A stretch of DNA of 64,000 nt from Bernardetia sp. MNP-M8 (GCF_037126285.1 NZ_CP147012.1:1-64000), one strand, 5' to 3'; positions 17,643 through 26,186 are shown, counted from the stretch's first letter. Numbers and translations are program-made. The notes: generated by a model from the letters alone, not told the origin.

Positions 17643-18928
17643 AAAAACTCTTAAACAAAACACTACTTTCATTTACCATTTATTCGCTTGTTGTACTTTT
17701 GGCAAGTGTACCTACTTATTTTTATTTTATTGATGCCATTTGGATTAGTGAATTAGATGAAAACAATGAATTGATAGCAGAAAAAATAGAACATGAACTT
17801 CAAAAATTAGAGTTTAATCAAACTGAATTAAATCAAAGCATTATTCTTTTAAATAAAATTCAGCCCAATACCAACTTAGAAAAAACGAATTCTGAAAATA
17901 TAATTATTGACAGCAACTACACTATTTTCAGAAAAAATCCTTATCTAAACTATGAAGATATAAATCGTTTTAGAGGTTTGTCAAAGACAATTAAACTCAA
18001 TGAAAAAAATTATATTCTAACAGTAGAGTCTAATTTAGAAGAAAGTTCGGAAACAGTGGTGGCTATTGCTCAAATTACTTTTGTATTTCTTATCGTTTTA
18101 TTAGTTGGCTTTTTGGTTTTAAATAGAGTTTTGTCAGTTCGATTATGGAAACCTTTTCGTTCTACTTTGTCCAAACTAAAGACTTTCAACTTAACTAATA
18201 ATTCTGAAATTGAATTTAAAAAAACGACTACATTCGAATTTGAAGAATTGAATATAGCTTTGAGCAGGCTCATTAAACAGAATATTCAAGTCTATCAAAC
18301 ACAAAAAGAATTTACTGAAAATGCTTCTCACGAGCTTCAAACACCTTTAGCTATTTTGAAAGGAAAGCTAAGTTTACTTTTACAAGAAAAAGAACTCACT
18401 ACAAATCAGTATCAAATTATTGAAGAAATGAATACCACACTTACACGTATTTCAAGAATCAATAAAAATTTACTTCTGCTTGCCAAAATTGAAAACAATC
18501 AATTTCAAGAAACTACAACTATTGAAATTAGTAAATTAATGAGCTATTCTTTAGAAATTTTGGAGGAGCATTTTGAACATAAAAACTTAACTATTCAAAC
18601 ACATATAGAACCAAATTTGAGTAAAGATGGGAATCCGACTTTAGTAGAAATTCTCATCAACAATCTACTCTTAAATGCCATTCGGCATAGCAATCAACAT
18701 GAAAAAGTAAGTGTTATTCTTACCAAAGAGAAATTAAAAATTTGTAATTCGGGCAATGCTACTTTAGAGGAAAAAGATTTATTTAATCGTTTTGTAAAGG
18801 TTTCGAATAGTTCTTTGGGAAGTGGTTTGGGGTTAAATATTATAAAGCAGATTTGTAATTCGCATAAATGGAAAGTTTTGTATCAGTTTGAAAATAATTT
18901 TCATGTTTTTGTAGTAGAATTCTCATAA
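17639..18928 (+). CDS. Membrane sensor histidine kinase
   Basis: The protein is 429 residues from the ATG that overlaps the regulator's stop (17639-17642); an in-frame ATG at 17630 would add three residues. TM1 lies at about 9-31, a short periplasmic sensor at about 32-138 and TM2 at about 141-163. A linker leads to HisKA with phosphoacceptor H231 in ENASHELQTPLAIL, then HATPase_c with the N box (INNLLLNAIRHS) and G box (GSGLGLNIIKQI). The G1 box is short, with SGNATLEEKDLF where DxGxG is usual. It phosphorylates the OmpR-type partner encoded just upstream. The periplasmic domain is too small for a recognisable Cache or PAS domain; the signal is unknown. Confidence 0.92.
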   Translation: MKKLLNKTLLSFTIYSLVVLLASVPTYFYFIDAIWISELDENNELIAEKIEHELQKLEFNQTELNQSIILLNKIQPNTNLEKTNSENIIIDSNYTIFRKNPYLNYEDINRFRGLSKTIKLNEKNYILTVESNLEESSETVVAIAQITFVFLIVLLVGFLVLNRVLSVRLWKPFRSTLSKLKTFNLTNNSEIEFKKTTTFEFEELNIALSRLIKQNIQVYQTQKEFTENASHELQTPLAILKGKLSLLLQEKELTTNQYQIIEEMNTTLTRISRINKNLLLLAKIENNQFQETTTIEISKLMSYSLEILEEHFEHKNLTIQTHIEPNLSKDGNPTLVEILINNLLLNAIRHSNQHEKVSVILTKEKLKICNSGNATLEEKDLFNRFVKVSNSSLGSGLGLNIIKQICNSHKWKVLYQFENNFHVFVVEFS

Positions 18929-19014
18929 GAAGGTAAAAATTCAAAATTTCTTCAAAGTTGCTTACGAGTTTTGTAGCATATCATTTTAAAAACCTACAAA
19001 ACAAAGAATTAACC

Positions 19015-20454
19015 ATGAAGCAAATAATCTTATTTTTAACTCTTTTATTTTCTACTTTATTTTTTCAAAATCAATTACAAGCACAAGACCAAGTTCAGAA
19101 CACTAACTCAGAAATAGATAGTCTTTCATTTATCAAATCAAGAAAAATGTCTGATGAAGATTTAGAAAAAAAGAGAGAAGCAACTTTTGTTACAGGTTTG
19201 CCTGATTTCTCTTCCGACCCTGTTACAGGTTTTGGTTTTGGTATAAATAGCAATATATATTGGAATGGAAAGCGAGAAAATCCTCTTTTTGCCTATACAC
19301 CTTATCTAGCCAAATTAAAAGCAAATGCAGCTTATTATACTTCTAATGCTAGAGAAATCTCTTTGTCATTAGATGTTCCTTATTATAAAGGCACACGTTG
19401 GAGATTCAAAATTGATGTAAAAGCACAACAAAACCCAACCAATTTATATTTTGGTTTGACAGAAAAAACATTGGGAAAGTTAAGTCTTCCATCCAATTCA
19501 ACTGCAACTTTTGATACTTATAAAGCATTTGATGAAGCAAGACAAATAATTCGTTTATCTGATGAAACAGAAATGAATAACAATGAAATAATTTTTGTAA
19601 CTGATGCACTTTCAAATCGATTCAAAGAAACTGAATACATGCTCAATTTAAAAGCAGATTATGCTATTGGAAACGGTAAATGGAGAGCAATGGGAGGTTA
19701 TGAAATTCAGCATCTTAGTTATGCAACTTTTGAAGGACTAGAAACAGATGGAAGAGTACCAATAACAAGAGAAACCTTAGTTGTACCAAATGGTTCTTCG
19801 CTTCTAAGAAGAGATTTTCAAGAAGGTACAATTTCTGGAATAAAAGGTGGTTGGGTTTCAATTATTCAGTCAGCTCTTATTTATGATACAAGAGATTTTG
19901 AACCAGATCCCACAAAAGGAGTTTATTTTGAAGTAGCTAATGAATATTCAAGTAAATTAATCGGCTCACAGTTTGATTTTGATAAATTTTTCATTCAAGG
20001 ACGGGCATTTCAAAAATTACCTGTCGGAAAAAGAACTGTTTTAGCAGGACGAATAGGAATAGGAAATATTTTTGGAAATAATGCACCTTTCTTTGAATAT
20101 CAAGACCAATGGAGTCCAGATGGAAGTATAAATGCTTTAGGTGGTGGAAGTTCTTTACGAGGCTACAGACAAAATCGGTTTTTAGCTAGAGCAATGTGGT
20201 TTACAAATATAGAATTAAGAATTCGTTTGCTTGAAACAAAAATAGCTAAACAGCTTTTTGGATTTTCTTTAGCTCCTTTTGTAGATGCAGGAACAGTAAG
20301 GGATAAATGGCAAGATTTGAATTTTGAAAATATAAAAACTTCGTATGGTACAGGATTGAGAATTGCTTGGAATCAATCTACCATTCTATCACTTGATTAT
20401 GGACGTTCAAAAGAGGATGCTTTACTTTATTTTGGAATAGGACAAATTTTTTAA
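19015..20454 (+). CDS. Omp85-type (BamA/TamA-like) outer-membrane barrel without POTRA
   Basis: The product is about 479 residues from the ATG at 19015, where MKQIILFLTLLF begins a normal signal peptide ending near QAQ. The frame stays open from 18958. The body is a predicted beta barrel. The C-terminal third carries the Omp85 landmark GGGSSLRGYRQNRF, equivalent to the BamA loop-6 RGY element, a final strand pair (TILSLDYGRS, ALLYFGIGQIF) and a terminal Phe. There is no POTRA domain, so a role as a general assembly factor is unlikely. It may be a surface-antigen-like channel or a phospholipase-related barrel. The two-component genes just upstream and the PAP2 gene 31 bp downstream suggest one envelope-related operon. 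Confidence 0.85.
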   Translation: MKQIILFLTLLFSTLFFQNQLQAQDQVQNTNSEIDSLSFIKSRKMSDEDLEKKREATFVTGLPDFSSDPVTGFGFGINSNIYWNGKRENPLFAYTPYLAKLKANAAYYTSNAREISLSLDVPYYKGTRWRFKIDVKAQQNPTNLYFGLTEKTLGKLSLPSNSTATFDTYKAFDEARQIIRLSDETEMNNNEIIFVTDALSNRFKETEYMLNLKADYAIGNGKWRAMGGYEIQHLSYATFEGLETDGRVPITRETLVVPNGSSLLRRDFQEGTISGIKGGWVSIIQSALIYDTRDFEPDPTKGVYFEVANEYSSKLIGSQFDFDKFFIQGRAFQKLPVGKRTVLAGRIGIGNIFGNNAPFFEYQDQWSPDGSINALGGGSSLRGYRQNRFLARAMWFTNIELRIRLLETKIAKQLFGFSLAPFVDAGTVRDKWQDLNFENIKTSYGTGLRIAWNQSTILSLDYGRSKEDALLYFGIGQIF

Positions 20455-20485
20455 ACTTTATATCCAATAAAAACAATACGTAAAA

Positions 20486-21214
20486 ATGAAACAAATACTA
20501 AAGGAATTTATACGAAAAATAAGAAGCATTTTATTAGGCATTTTCAATAAGGATAATCCCAACTTATCTTATATTATTACTGCTATAATAGCTTTTATTG
20601 TAGTTGTAGGTGGAATGAATGTCTTTATTGAGCTTACAGAACACATAAAGGAAGATGTATTAGCTAGTTATGACACACAAATTGCTGATTACATTATATC
20701 TTTTCGTACTCCTTTTCTGACCCGTTATTTTACCTTTGTAACTCATGTAGGCGACCGTAATGGTTATTTAATTGCCCTTGCTGTATTTGCCATAGTTAGT
20801 TATTTAGCTTTCAAAAAATGGCGATATGTTCTTCAAACAACAGGTGTTTTATTGATTGCATCAATTTCGAATATAATGCTTAAAAGATTTATAGATAGAG
20901 CAAGACCTAGTGCAGAACATCTAGTTACGGTAACTACTCTGAGTTATCCAAGTGGACATGCAATGAGTGCGATGGCTTTCTATGGTTTTTTGGTCTATTT
21001 GTGTTACAGATTCAAAATGAATAAATTTTTAAAAATTGGTATCATTACACTCTTTGTGCTACTCATTTTGAGTATCGGAATTAGCCGTATTTATTTAGGG
21101 GTTCATTTTCCCACAGATATAGCTGGAGGTTTTATTGCTGGATTAATTTGGGTAATTTTTTGTATTTTTATAATCAATCTCGTTGAGATATATAGAAAAA
21201 AAACTGTAGAATAA
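20486..21214 (+). CDS. PAP2-family membrane phosphatase
   Basis: The 242-residue protein has several TM helices and the three PAP2 motifs: K-R-F-I-D-R-A-R-P (near residue 136), SYPSGHAMSA (near 156) and SRIYLGVHFPTD (near 203). Such enzymes dephosphorylate undecaprenyl diphosphate, phosphatidylglycerol phosphate or lipid A at the periplasmic face. The exact substrate cannot be told. It starts 31 bp after the Omp85-like gene. If the regulator, kinase, barrel and phosphatase are one unit, a lipid A- or undecaprenyl-modifying response is the simplest reading (inference). Confidence 0.9.
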   Translation: MKQILKEFIRKIRSILLGIFNKDNPNLSYIITAIIAFIVVVGGMNVFIELTEHIKEDVLASYDTQIADYIISFRTPFLTRYFTFVTHVGDRNGYLIALAVFAIVSYLAFKKWRYVLQTTGVLLIASISNIMLKRFIDRARPSAEHLVTVTTLSYPSGHAMSAMAFYGFLVYLCYRFKMNKFLKIGIITLFVLLILSIGISRIYLGVHFPTDIAGGFIAGLIWVIFCIFIINLVEIYRKKTVE

Positions 21215-21248
21215 TTTGAACTAGAGGACACAGTTCAGTATTAATTAT

Positions 21249-21387
21249 GAAGTTGTTTAAGAATGCAAATTTTCCTTAGAATTGGGTTTGCAAACCCAAT
21301 TCTAAGGAAAAATAACACAGCCTTTGTGGGTGTTTTAGCGTAGCGACACCAACAAATACTCGCACAAACTAATTCTTAAACAACTTC
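21249..21387. repeat. MITE-like element, copy 1, with a perfect 40-bp palindrome
   Basis: A 139-bp element is bounded by a perfect 16-bp terminal inverted repeat (gaagttgtttaagaat / attcttaaacaacttc). Inside, 21271-21310 is an uninterrupted 40-bp perfect palindrome whose first half is tttccttagaattgggtttg. A second hairpin follows: ttgtgggtgt at 21324-21333 with acaccaacaa at 21346-21355. There is no coding capacity. It separates the PAP2 gene from the 3' end of the PrxQ gene and may serve as a terminator for both. Confidence 0.85.
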
Positions 21388-21406
21388 TATATAAAAATGG
21401 TGTTTT

Positions 21407-21865
21407 TTACTCAAATTTCTTTGTCAGATTTTCTACCACTTCTCTAATTTTGCTTTTGCCAGAAGTTAAGTCACTTTGAATATCCATAATTGTTTTATCT
21501 CCAGCCAAAACAAATGTATTTCGTTTAGGAATCGAAACAATAGGAAGTAAAGAATCATATAGTTTTGCAACTTTTCCTTTTGTGTCTGCTAAGAGTTCGA
21601 AAGGTAATTTATATTCTTCTTTAAAACGCAAATGTGTTTCAATATCATCTTTACTAATTCCGATAACTGTAACACCCAAATCTCTAAATGCCCCAAACTC
21701 ATCTCTAAACGAACACGCCTGTTCAGTACAAACACTTGTAAAATCTTTTGGATAAAAATAAATAATACAAGGTTCGTTTCCTACCGAATCATAAAGAGTA
21801 AACTGTTCACCTGAAGTAGAATCTAAAGTAAAATTTGGTGCTTTTTCTCCGATTTTTAGTCCCAT
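21407..21865 (-). CDS. bcp: Atypical 2-Cys peroxiredoxin, PrxQ/Bcp type
   Basis: This thiol peroxidase reduces H2O2 and organic hydroperoxides, with electrons usually from thioredoxin. In the 152-residue protein, C46 in TSVCTEQAC is the peroxidatic Cys and C51, five residues on, is the resolving Cys. That spacing defines the PrxQ alpha subgroup. The YFYPKDFT strand precedes it, and a conserved Arg appears in VSIPKRNTFVL. It is a cytosolic single-domain enzyme. The gene is bracketed by two MITE-like elements (21249-21387 and 22007-22151) in the same orientation, and diverges from ahpC. Confidence 0.92.
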   Translation of the reverse strand: MGLKIGEKAPNFTLDSTSGEQFTLYDSVGNEPCIIYFYPKDFTSVCTEQACSFRDEFGAFRDLGVTVIGISKDDIETHLRFKEEYKLPFELLADTKGKVAKLYDSLLPIVSIPKRNTFVLAGDKTIMDIQSDLTSGKSKIREVVENLTKKFE

Positions 21866-22285
21866 AAGTATATTTTTTAAATTGTAAATGAAAGTATTTA
21901 ATTAATAGATTCTCAAACTGGTTTGATAGTGATTAGTTTGAAAACAAGTAAATTTTAATTTGTCTAAAAAATCAAAACTATTTTTAATATAGGAGGTTTT
22001 GATATTGAAGTTGTTTAATGAATAGAAAAATAATTTTTCAATAAAGAAAGTAGGGTTTGCAAATCCTGCTTTATGGAAAAACACACAGCTTTTGTTGGTG
22101 TTTTAGCGTAACGACACCAACAAATACACAAACCTATTCTTAAACAACTTCATAGAAAATTAAGTAAGTGAGTTATTTTAGAAATCGATTTTTTTTCTTA
22201 GCTCAAAGTGCTTAATTTTGCATCTTAGTTTTCACAAAGAATAATTAATATTAATTTTCTTACCATTTTAAACAGAATCTATACT
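21866..22285. other. 420-bp divergent region between two peroxiredoxin genes
   Basis: The MITE-like copy at 22007-22151 occupies the middle. A TAATTTTG string at 22213-22220 fits the Bacteroidota -7 consensus TAnnTTTG for ahpC, about 65 bp before its start, but no TTG was seen at the -33 position. No OxyR- or PerR-like palindrome stood out. Confidence 0.5.
22007..22151. repeat. MITE-like element, copy 2
   Basis: A 145-bp relative of the copy at 21249. The terminal inverted repeat gaagttgtttaa(t)gaatag / ctattcttaaacaacttc has one extra base in the left arm. The inner palindrome has decayed (arms around tagggtttg / caaatcctgc), while the second hairpin ttgttggtgt (22092-22101) / acaccaacaa (22114-22123) is perfect. 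It has the same orientation as copy 1 and lies upstream of both peroxiredoxin genes. Confidence 0.82.
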
Positions 22286-22915
22286 ATGAATTTAGTGAAT
22301 CATCCTGCGCCTCGTTTTTCTGCTCCTGCTGTAATTGAAGGCGAAGAAATCATTAACGACTTTTCATTAGACCAATATATTGGCAAAAAAAATGTAATCC
22401 TTTTCTTTTATCCAAAAGATTTTACATTTGTTTGCCCAACTGAAATTTTAGCTTTTCAAGAAAAATTAGCTCTTTTTGAATCTAAAGATACAGCTATTGT
22501 AGGCTGTTCTACTGATACAGAAGAAACTCACCTTGCTTGGCTTATGACTCCAAAAAATAAAGGTGGAATTGAAGGTGTAACTTTCCCAATGGTAGCTGAT
22601 ACAGCTAAAACAATCGCTACAAATTATGGCGTTTTGGGTGGAGACTACACATATGACGATAGAAACAATCTTGTTTTTGAAGGCGCACCAATTTGTCTTC
22701 GTGGAACATATTTAATCAATAAAGAAGGAATTATCAAGCATATTTCTATTAATGATTTTCCTTTGGGTCGTAACATTGACGAATATATCCGTTTAGTAGA
22801 TGCTCTTCGTTATGTTGAGAAACATGGTGAGGTTTGTCCTGCAAACTGGGAAGAAGGAAAAGAAGCAATGCACGAAACTAGAGAAAGTGTAGCTAATTAT
22901 TTAGGTAAAAAGTAA
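22286..22915 (+). CDS. ahpC: Typical 2-Cys peroxiredoxin (AhpC/Prx1 type)
   Basis: This cytosolic peroxidase reduces hydrogen peroxide and alkyl hydroperoxides. The 209-residue protein has the peroxidatic C50 in DFTFVCPTEILAFQ and the resolving C184 in GEVCPANWEEG, the arrangement of obligate-dimer typical 2-Cys enzymes. The GGIEGVTFPMVADTA stretch holds the Prx1-type GG(V/I)G loop, and a C-terminal helix follows, so it may be the overoxidation-sensitive form. No ahpF lies nearby, so reduction is probably by thioredoxin. It is monocistronic and ends at a strong terminator. Confidence 0.94.
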   Translation: MNLVNHPAPRFSAPAVIEGEEIINDFSLDQYIGKKNVILFFYPKDFTFVCPTEILAFQEKLALFESKDTAIVGCSTDTEETHLAWLMTPKNKGGIEGVTFPMVADTAKTIATNYGVLGGDYTYDDRNNLVFEGAPICLRGTYLINKEGIIKHISINDFPLGRNIDEYIRLVDALRYVEKHGEVCPANWEEGKEAMHETRESVANYLGKK

Positions 22916-22948
22916 TTTTTGCTTTCTAATTACTCAAACTTAAAAAAA

Positions 22949-22982
22949 CAGATAATCTAAAATAAAGATTATCTGTTTTTTT
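22949..22982 (+). terminator. Rho-independent terminator of ahpC
   Basis: A perfect 10-bp stem (cagataatct / agattatctg) with a 7-nt loop is followed directly by seven T residues. It starts 34 bp after the ahpC stop. Confidence 0.9.
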
Positions 22983-23015
22983 GTTCGCAACTTTGTAAAG
23001 TTTCTATTTCATAAA

Positions 23016-23048
23016 AAAACCTTTGCCTACCCACTAAGCAAAGGTTTT
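23016..23048 (-). terminator. Hairpin terminator after the 23081-23377 gene
   Basis: A perfect 11-bp stem (aaaacctttgc / gcaaaggtttt) with an 11-nt loop and an A-tract on its left gives a U-run for minus-strand transcripts. The right side is also T-rich, so it may work in both directions between the convergent ahpC and sigma-factor units. Confidence 0.75.
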
Positions 23049-23080
23049 ATTTTGTTTATGTTTTATATAAAAATGAAATT

Positions 23081-23377
23081 CTATTTTTTAGAATAATTCA
23101 ATATATTACTTATTGTCTGATTTGATGGCTTGTGCCTTGTTTGGCAATCATCCATTTGTTTTTTCAGACTTACTATTTCATAGAAAAACTGATTTAGTTT
23201 TTCGTTAGATTGAAGTAACAACTCTACTTTTGAGTTTTCTAATGAGGAAGTCTCTTGATACACATAACGTACTACCATATTTTGAAGATACTGAAAATCA
23301 GTTTCTTTATCACTTGAGGCAGTTGTTGATGTAGAATTAATTAATGAGTTAATTTTAGATAGGATTGGATTTTTCAT
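23081..23377 (-). CDS. Small protein downstream of the ECF sigma gene
   Basis: The 98-residue, mostly helical, polar product has no TM segment, no signal peptide and no zinc-binding HxxxCxxC motif; only an isolated Cys/His pair (MDDCQTRHKP) is visible. It lies 100 bp after the sigma-factor stop on the same strand and is followed by a terminator, so the two are probably cotranscribed. A regulatory role toward the sigma factor, for example as a small cytosolic anti-sigma, is suggested by position alone. I do not recognise a family. Confidence 0.65.
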   Translation of the reverse strand: MKNPILSKINSLINSTSTTASSDKETDFQYLQNMVVRYVYQETSSLENSKVELLLQSNEKLNQFFYEIVSLKKQMDDCQTRHKPSNQTISNILNYSKK

Positions 23378-23476
23378 ACGCTTTTTCGCTTATATAGATA
23401 GAATAACCTGTGTTTTTTTGAGTTGTTCTGATTCAAGCTCGTATTCAATCTTTTCAATCACTTATAATCTAACAAA

Positions 23477-24199
23477 TTAATTAACTGATTTTCTGACATC
23501 ATTATTGACATCATTGTTAATTCCTTCGCTTGCCTCCATAAGTTTTCTAAGATTGATAAGAGCATAACGCATTCTTCCTAGTGCAGTATTTATACTTACG
23601 TGTGTGGCATCTGCAATTTCTTGAAAGCTCATATTAAAATACTGACGCATAATCAATACTTCTCTTTGAGCATCAGGCAACTGACGCACATGTCTTTTCA
23701 AATTTTCACAAATCTCTTGCTCAATGTGAGCTTCTTCAGAAGATTTTTGAGTAAATTCAATTGTATTAAAAACTGTACTACCGTCTTCTACAGTAATGGT
23801 AGGATAACGTTTTTGCTTTCTAAAGTAATCTATTGCCAAGTTATGAGCAATACGTGAGAGCCAAGGTAAAAATTTTCCTTCCTCATTATATTTGCCCAAA
23901 CGAATAGTATCTACTACCTTTATAAATGCTTCTTGCATCAAATCTTCAGCTATATAAATATCTTTTACAATTGTGATAAGAATAGTAAAAATTCTATTTT
24001 TATGACGATTCAACAGAACAGCAAAGGCGTTATCATCGCCTGATTTGTAAAGTGTAATAAGCTGACTATCATTAGCTTGCAATAAGTCTTCTAAAGAAAG
24101 AGAATTCTTGTTTCTCTTAGTAGTATTAAAATTAATTTGAGTCTCAGTCTTAGACTTTATAGACTTTTTTTCTTTGCGTAAGTTACTTTTAGTTTGCAT
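23477..24199 (-). CDS. ECF-type RNA polymerase sigma factor
   Basis: In the 240-residue protein, region 2 lies around 55-125, with IYIAEDLMQEAFIKVV (-10 recognition helix) and WLSRIAHNLAIDYFRKQKR. Region 4 lies around 165-225, with LPDAQREVLIMRQYFNMSFQ (a single run) and the helix-turn-helix ATHVSINTALGRMRYAL. A basic 45-residue N-terminal extension rich in Lys/Asn (KSNLRKEKKSIKSK) is longer than usual for ECF factors. A CAAATATA at 24283-24290 (TATATTTG on the minus strand) may be its -7 box. No membrane anti-sigma gene is adjacent; a small cytosolic protein is. Confidence 0.92.
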   Translation of the reverse strand: MQTKSNLRKEKKSIKSKTETQINFNTTKRNKNSLSLEDLLQANDSQLITLYKSGDDNAFAVLLNRHKNRIFTILITIVKDIYIAEDLMQEAFIKVVDTIRLGKYNEEGKFLPWLSRIAHNLAIDYFRKQKRYPTITVEDGSTVFNTIEFTQKSSEEAHIEQEICENLKRHVRQLPDAQREVLIMRQYFNMSFQEIADATHVSINTALGRMRYALINLRKLMEASEGINNDVNNDVRKSVN

Positions 24200-24535
24200 C
24201 TTCTTAACGTGGCTTAGTAGTGGGTATTGCTTTAAAAAGAAGTACGAAGTGTACCGTGTCTGTAATAATTGATTGATATATACAAATATAACAACGTTTT
24301 ATTAAAAATGAAAGTTACATAGAAAATTTTTATCCGTCATACAAAAACACGCCTATCATTAACAATGCCAATTTATATAAACAACAGCTTTGTATCGGCA
24401 AACAAATCAATATTTTCGACGAATGAACAAAAATCAACGATTAATTTTAATATAAATATAGATTTACAGGGCGTTATATTTGTTAAAATTATTCAAATAA
24501 TACATTATAAATTACATAGGATAAATAAACAATAA
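24200..24535. other. 336-bp divergent region between sigma factor and tadA
   Basis: No gene or strong hairpin. Two TAnnTTTG-type matches point outward: TATATTTG on the minus strand at 24283-24290 (sigma factor) and TATATTTG on the plus strand at 24475-24482 (tadA). Neither has a clear TTG element at the expected distance. Confidence 0.45.
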
Positions 24536-24994
24536 ATGAGTAATTTTTTAACACCTTTTCCACACGATTTTTTTATGAAAGAAGCTCTAAAAGAAGCTCA
24601 AAAAAGTTTTGAAGCTGGAGAGATTCCTGTGGGTGCTATCATTGTCCATAACCAAAAAATCATTGCTAGAGCGCATAACATGACTGAAAAACTACAAGAT
24701 ATAACTGCTCACGCCGAACTGATTGCTATTACTTCTGCTGCCAATACGCTAAATTTTAAGTATTTAACAGGTTGTAAGCTCTACGTAACCCTTGAGCCTT
24801 GTGTGATGTGTGCTGGCGCATTGGCTTGGTCACAGATTTCAGAAATTTATTATGGTGCAAATGACTTTCAACGAGGTTTTTCTATTCTTACACATTCAAA
24901 TTTGTTTCCAAAAAAGATAAAAATAGAAAATGAAATTTTGGCGCAAGAATGTGAAGAGTTATTAAAAAAATTCTTTAAAAAATTGCGTAGCTAA
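24536..24994 (+). CDS. tadA: tRNA-specific adenosine deaminase TadA
   Basis: TadA converts the wobble adenosine A34 of tRNA-Arg(ACG) to inosine; it is a zinc-dependent dimer. The 152-residue protein has the Zn/catalytic HAE motif (H59, E61) and PCVMC (C89, C92), separated by the usual distance, and GEIPVGAIIV near residue 28. An in-frame ATG at codon 14 is an alternative start that would remove a short, unusual N-terminal tail. It stands alone, with large AT-rich gaps on each side. Guanine deaminases share the fold, but motif spacing favours TadA. Confidence 0.93.
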   Translation: MSNFLTPFPHDFFMKEALKEAQKSFEAGEIPVGAIIVHNQKIIARAHNMTEKLQDITAHAELIAITSAANTLNFKYLTGCKLYVTLEPCVMCAGALAWSQISEIYYGANDFQRGFSILTHSNLFPKKIKIENEILAQECEELLKKFFKKLRS

Positions 24995-25301
24995 TGATTT
25001 ATTTTGAAAAATAGTGTTTTAGAGGTAATTACATTGGTTTGCAGATAAAGCGAAAAAAGTAAAATTATGAGTTTTTCATTTTTTTTCATTTTTTTTTCTT
25101 TCCAACTTTTTGCCTAGAAAAAATCAAAAATAGGAGATAAAAAAAAGTCAATTTAAAAGCTGTATTCTACAATTTTTAAATTAACTCAAAATTTAACATT
25201 TATTTATTTAATATTTTTTAACTTTTAAAAAGTCTAAATTTTCAACATTCGTGCATTCAAATTTTCAAATAGTTGTTTTGTGAGCAAAAAATCAGAGTAA
25301 A
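24995..25301. other. 307-bp AT-rich gap between convergent genes
   Basis: Homopolymer-rich sequence (long T runs near 25080-25100 and A runs near 25135-25145). I see no gene, clear stem-loop terminator or repeat. Confidence 0.5.
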
Positions 25302-26186
25302 TCATTCAAACCGAGCTACCAAATTTGTCATTTCCAAAAAAGAAGTTGGCAATTCTTCAATATTATTTATCAAATTGGGATGCTTGGTATTGTAAGTATG
25401 GTCGGCTTCTTCTACTAAAATCAGTTTTGCATTTTGATTTTGGCTAGTGGTAGACTGACTCCATTCAAAAATATCTTGTGCATCTTGTGGTGTCACTGAC
25501 ATATCTTTAGCTCCGTGAAGAATAAGCTGTGGTGTATTTGCTGTATTGAGTTTTTGAGTTGCCTCCTTTACAGAATAGTTTACAGGATTTTTCTTAAAAT
25601 CTTCGTGTAAAGATTCAAATAAGGGCATTTTCTGATTTGTACGTCCATTTTCGATGATTACTACTCCGTTCTTATGCCATTCTTTTTTATTTTTTTCATT
25701 AAAATAACGCTCCTCCAAATTACTAACTGCTGAAAGTGTAATTACTTTTTTGATGCGTTTGTCTTTAGAAGCATAAATAATAGCTGTACTTCCTCCTCTA
25801 CTATGCCCAACAAGACGAATATCTTCTCTATTTCTTTTTGGTAAGTCTGAATTTTTATTATAAATAAAATTGATTGCTGTTGCTGTATCCGAAAGTTCTT
25901 TTGTAATTGTATTTTGTCCAAAGGCTTCCAAATCTTCAAAATCAAGAGGATTTTCGGTTGTCGTTCCATTATGAGAAAAATTGACTTTAAAAACTAAAAA
26001 CCCTTTTTGTGTCCAAATTTGAGCCATTTGATTGAAAGCTCCCCAATCTTTAAAGCCTTTAAAACCATGTAGAAAAACAATAATAGGGGTTTGAGAATTT
26101 GTTCTTTGTTCTGGAAGATGATAATCTATAAGAATAGATTTCGCTGGTGCAAGTGGATTAGGTAGTTTTATTTCTATTTTTTTCAT
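25302..26186 (-). CDS. Alpha/beta hydrolase (dienelactone hydrolase or prolyl oligopeptidase-like)
   Basis: The 294-residue protein has an oxyanion strand FLHGFKGFKDW, the nucleophile elbow LVGHSRGGSTAIIY, an acid in LHGAKDMSVTP and the catalytic His in EEADHTYN. Gly-Lys-Gly turns and the VFKVNFSHNGTT strand fit bacterial hydrolases related to S9 peptidases and dienelactone hydrolases. No signal peptide. It starts 40 bp after the stop of the unknown 455-residue gene upstream on the same strand, so they probably form one transcript. The substrate is unknown. Confidence 0.85.
   Translation of the reverse strand: MKKIEIKLPNPLAPAKSILIDYHLPEQRTNSQTPIIVFLHGFKGFKDWGAFNQMAQIWTQKGFLVFKVNFSHNGTTTENPLDFEDLEAFGQNTITKELSDTATAINFIYNKNSDLPKRNREDIRLVGHSRGGSTAIIYASKDKRIKKVITLSAVSNLEERYFNEKNKKEWHKNGVVIIENGRTNQKMPLFESLHEDFKKNPVNYSVKEATQKLNTANTPQLILHGAKDMSVTPQDAQDIFEWSQSTTSQNQNAKLILVEEADHTYNTKHPNLINNIEELPTSFLEMTNLVARFE

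Noticed and set aside
21249-22151. A complete insertion sequence spanning the two inverted-repeat elements
   Set aside because: The DNA between the copies encodes only a peroxiredoxin; no transposase frame is present, so MITE-like copies is the safer description.
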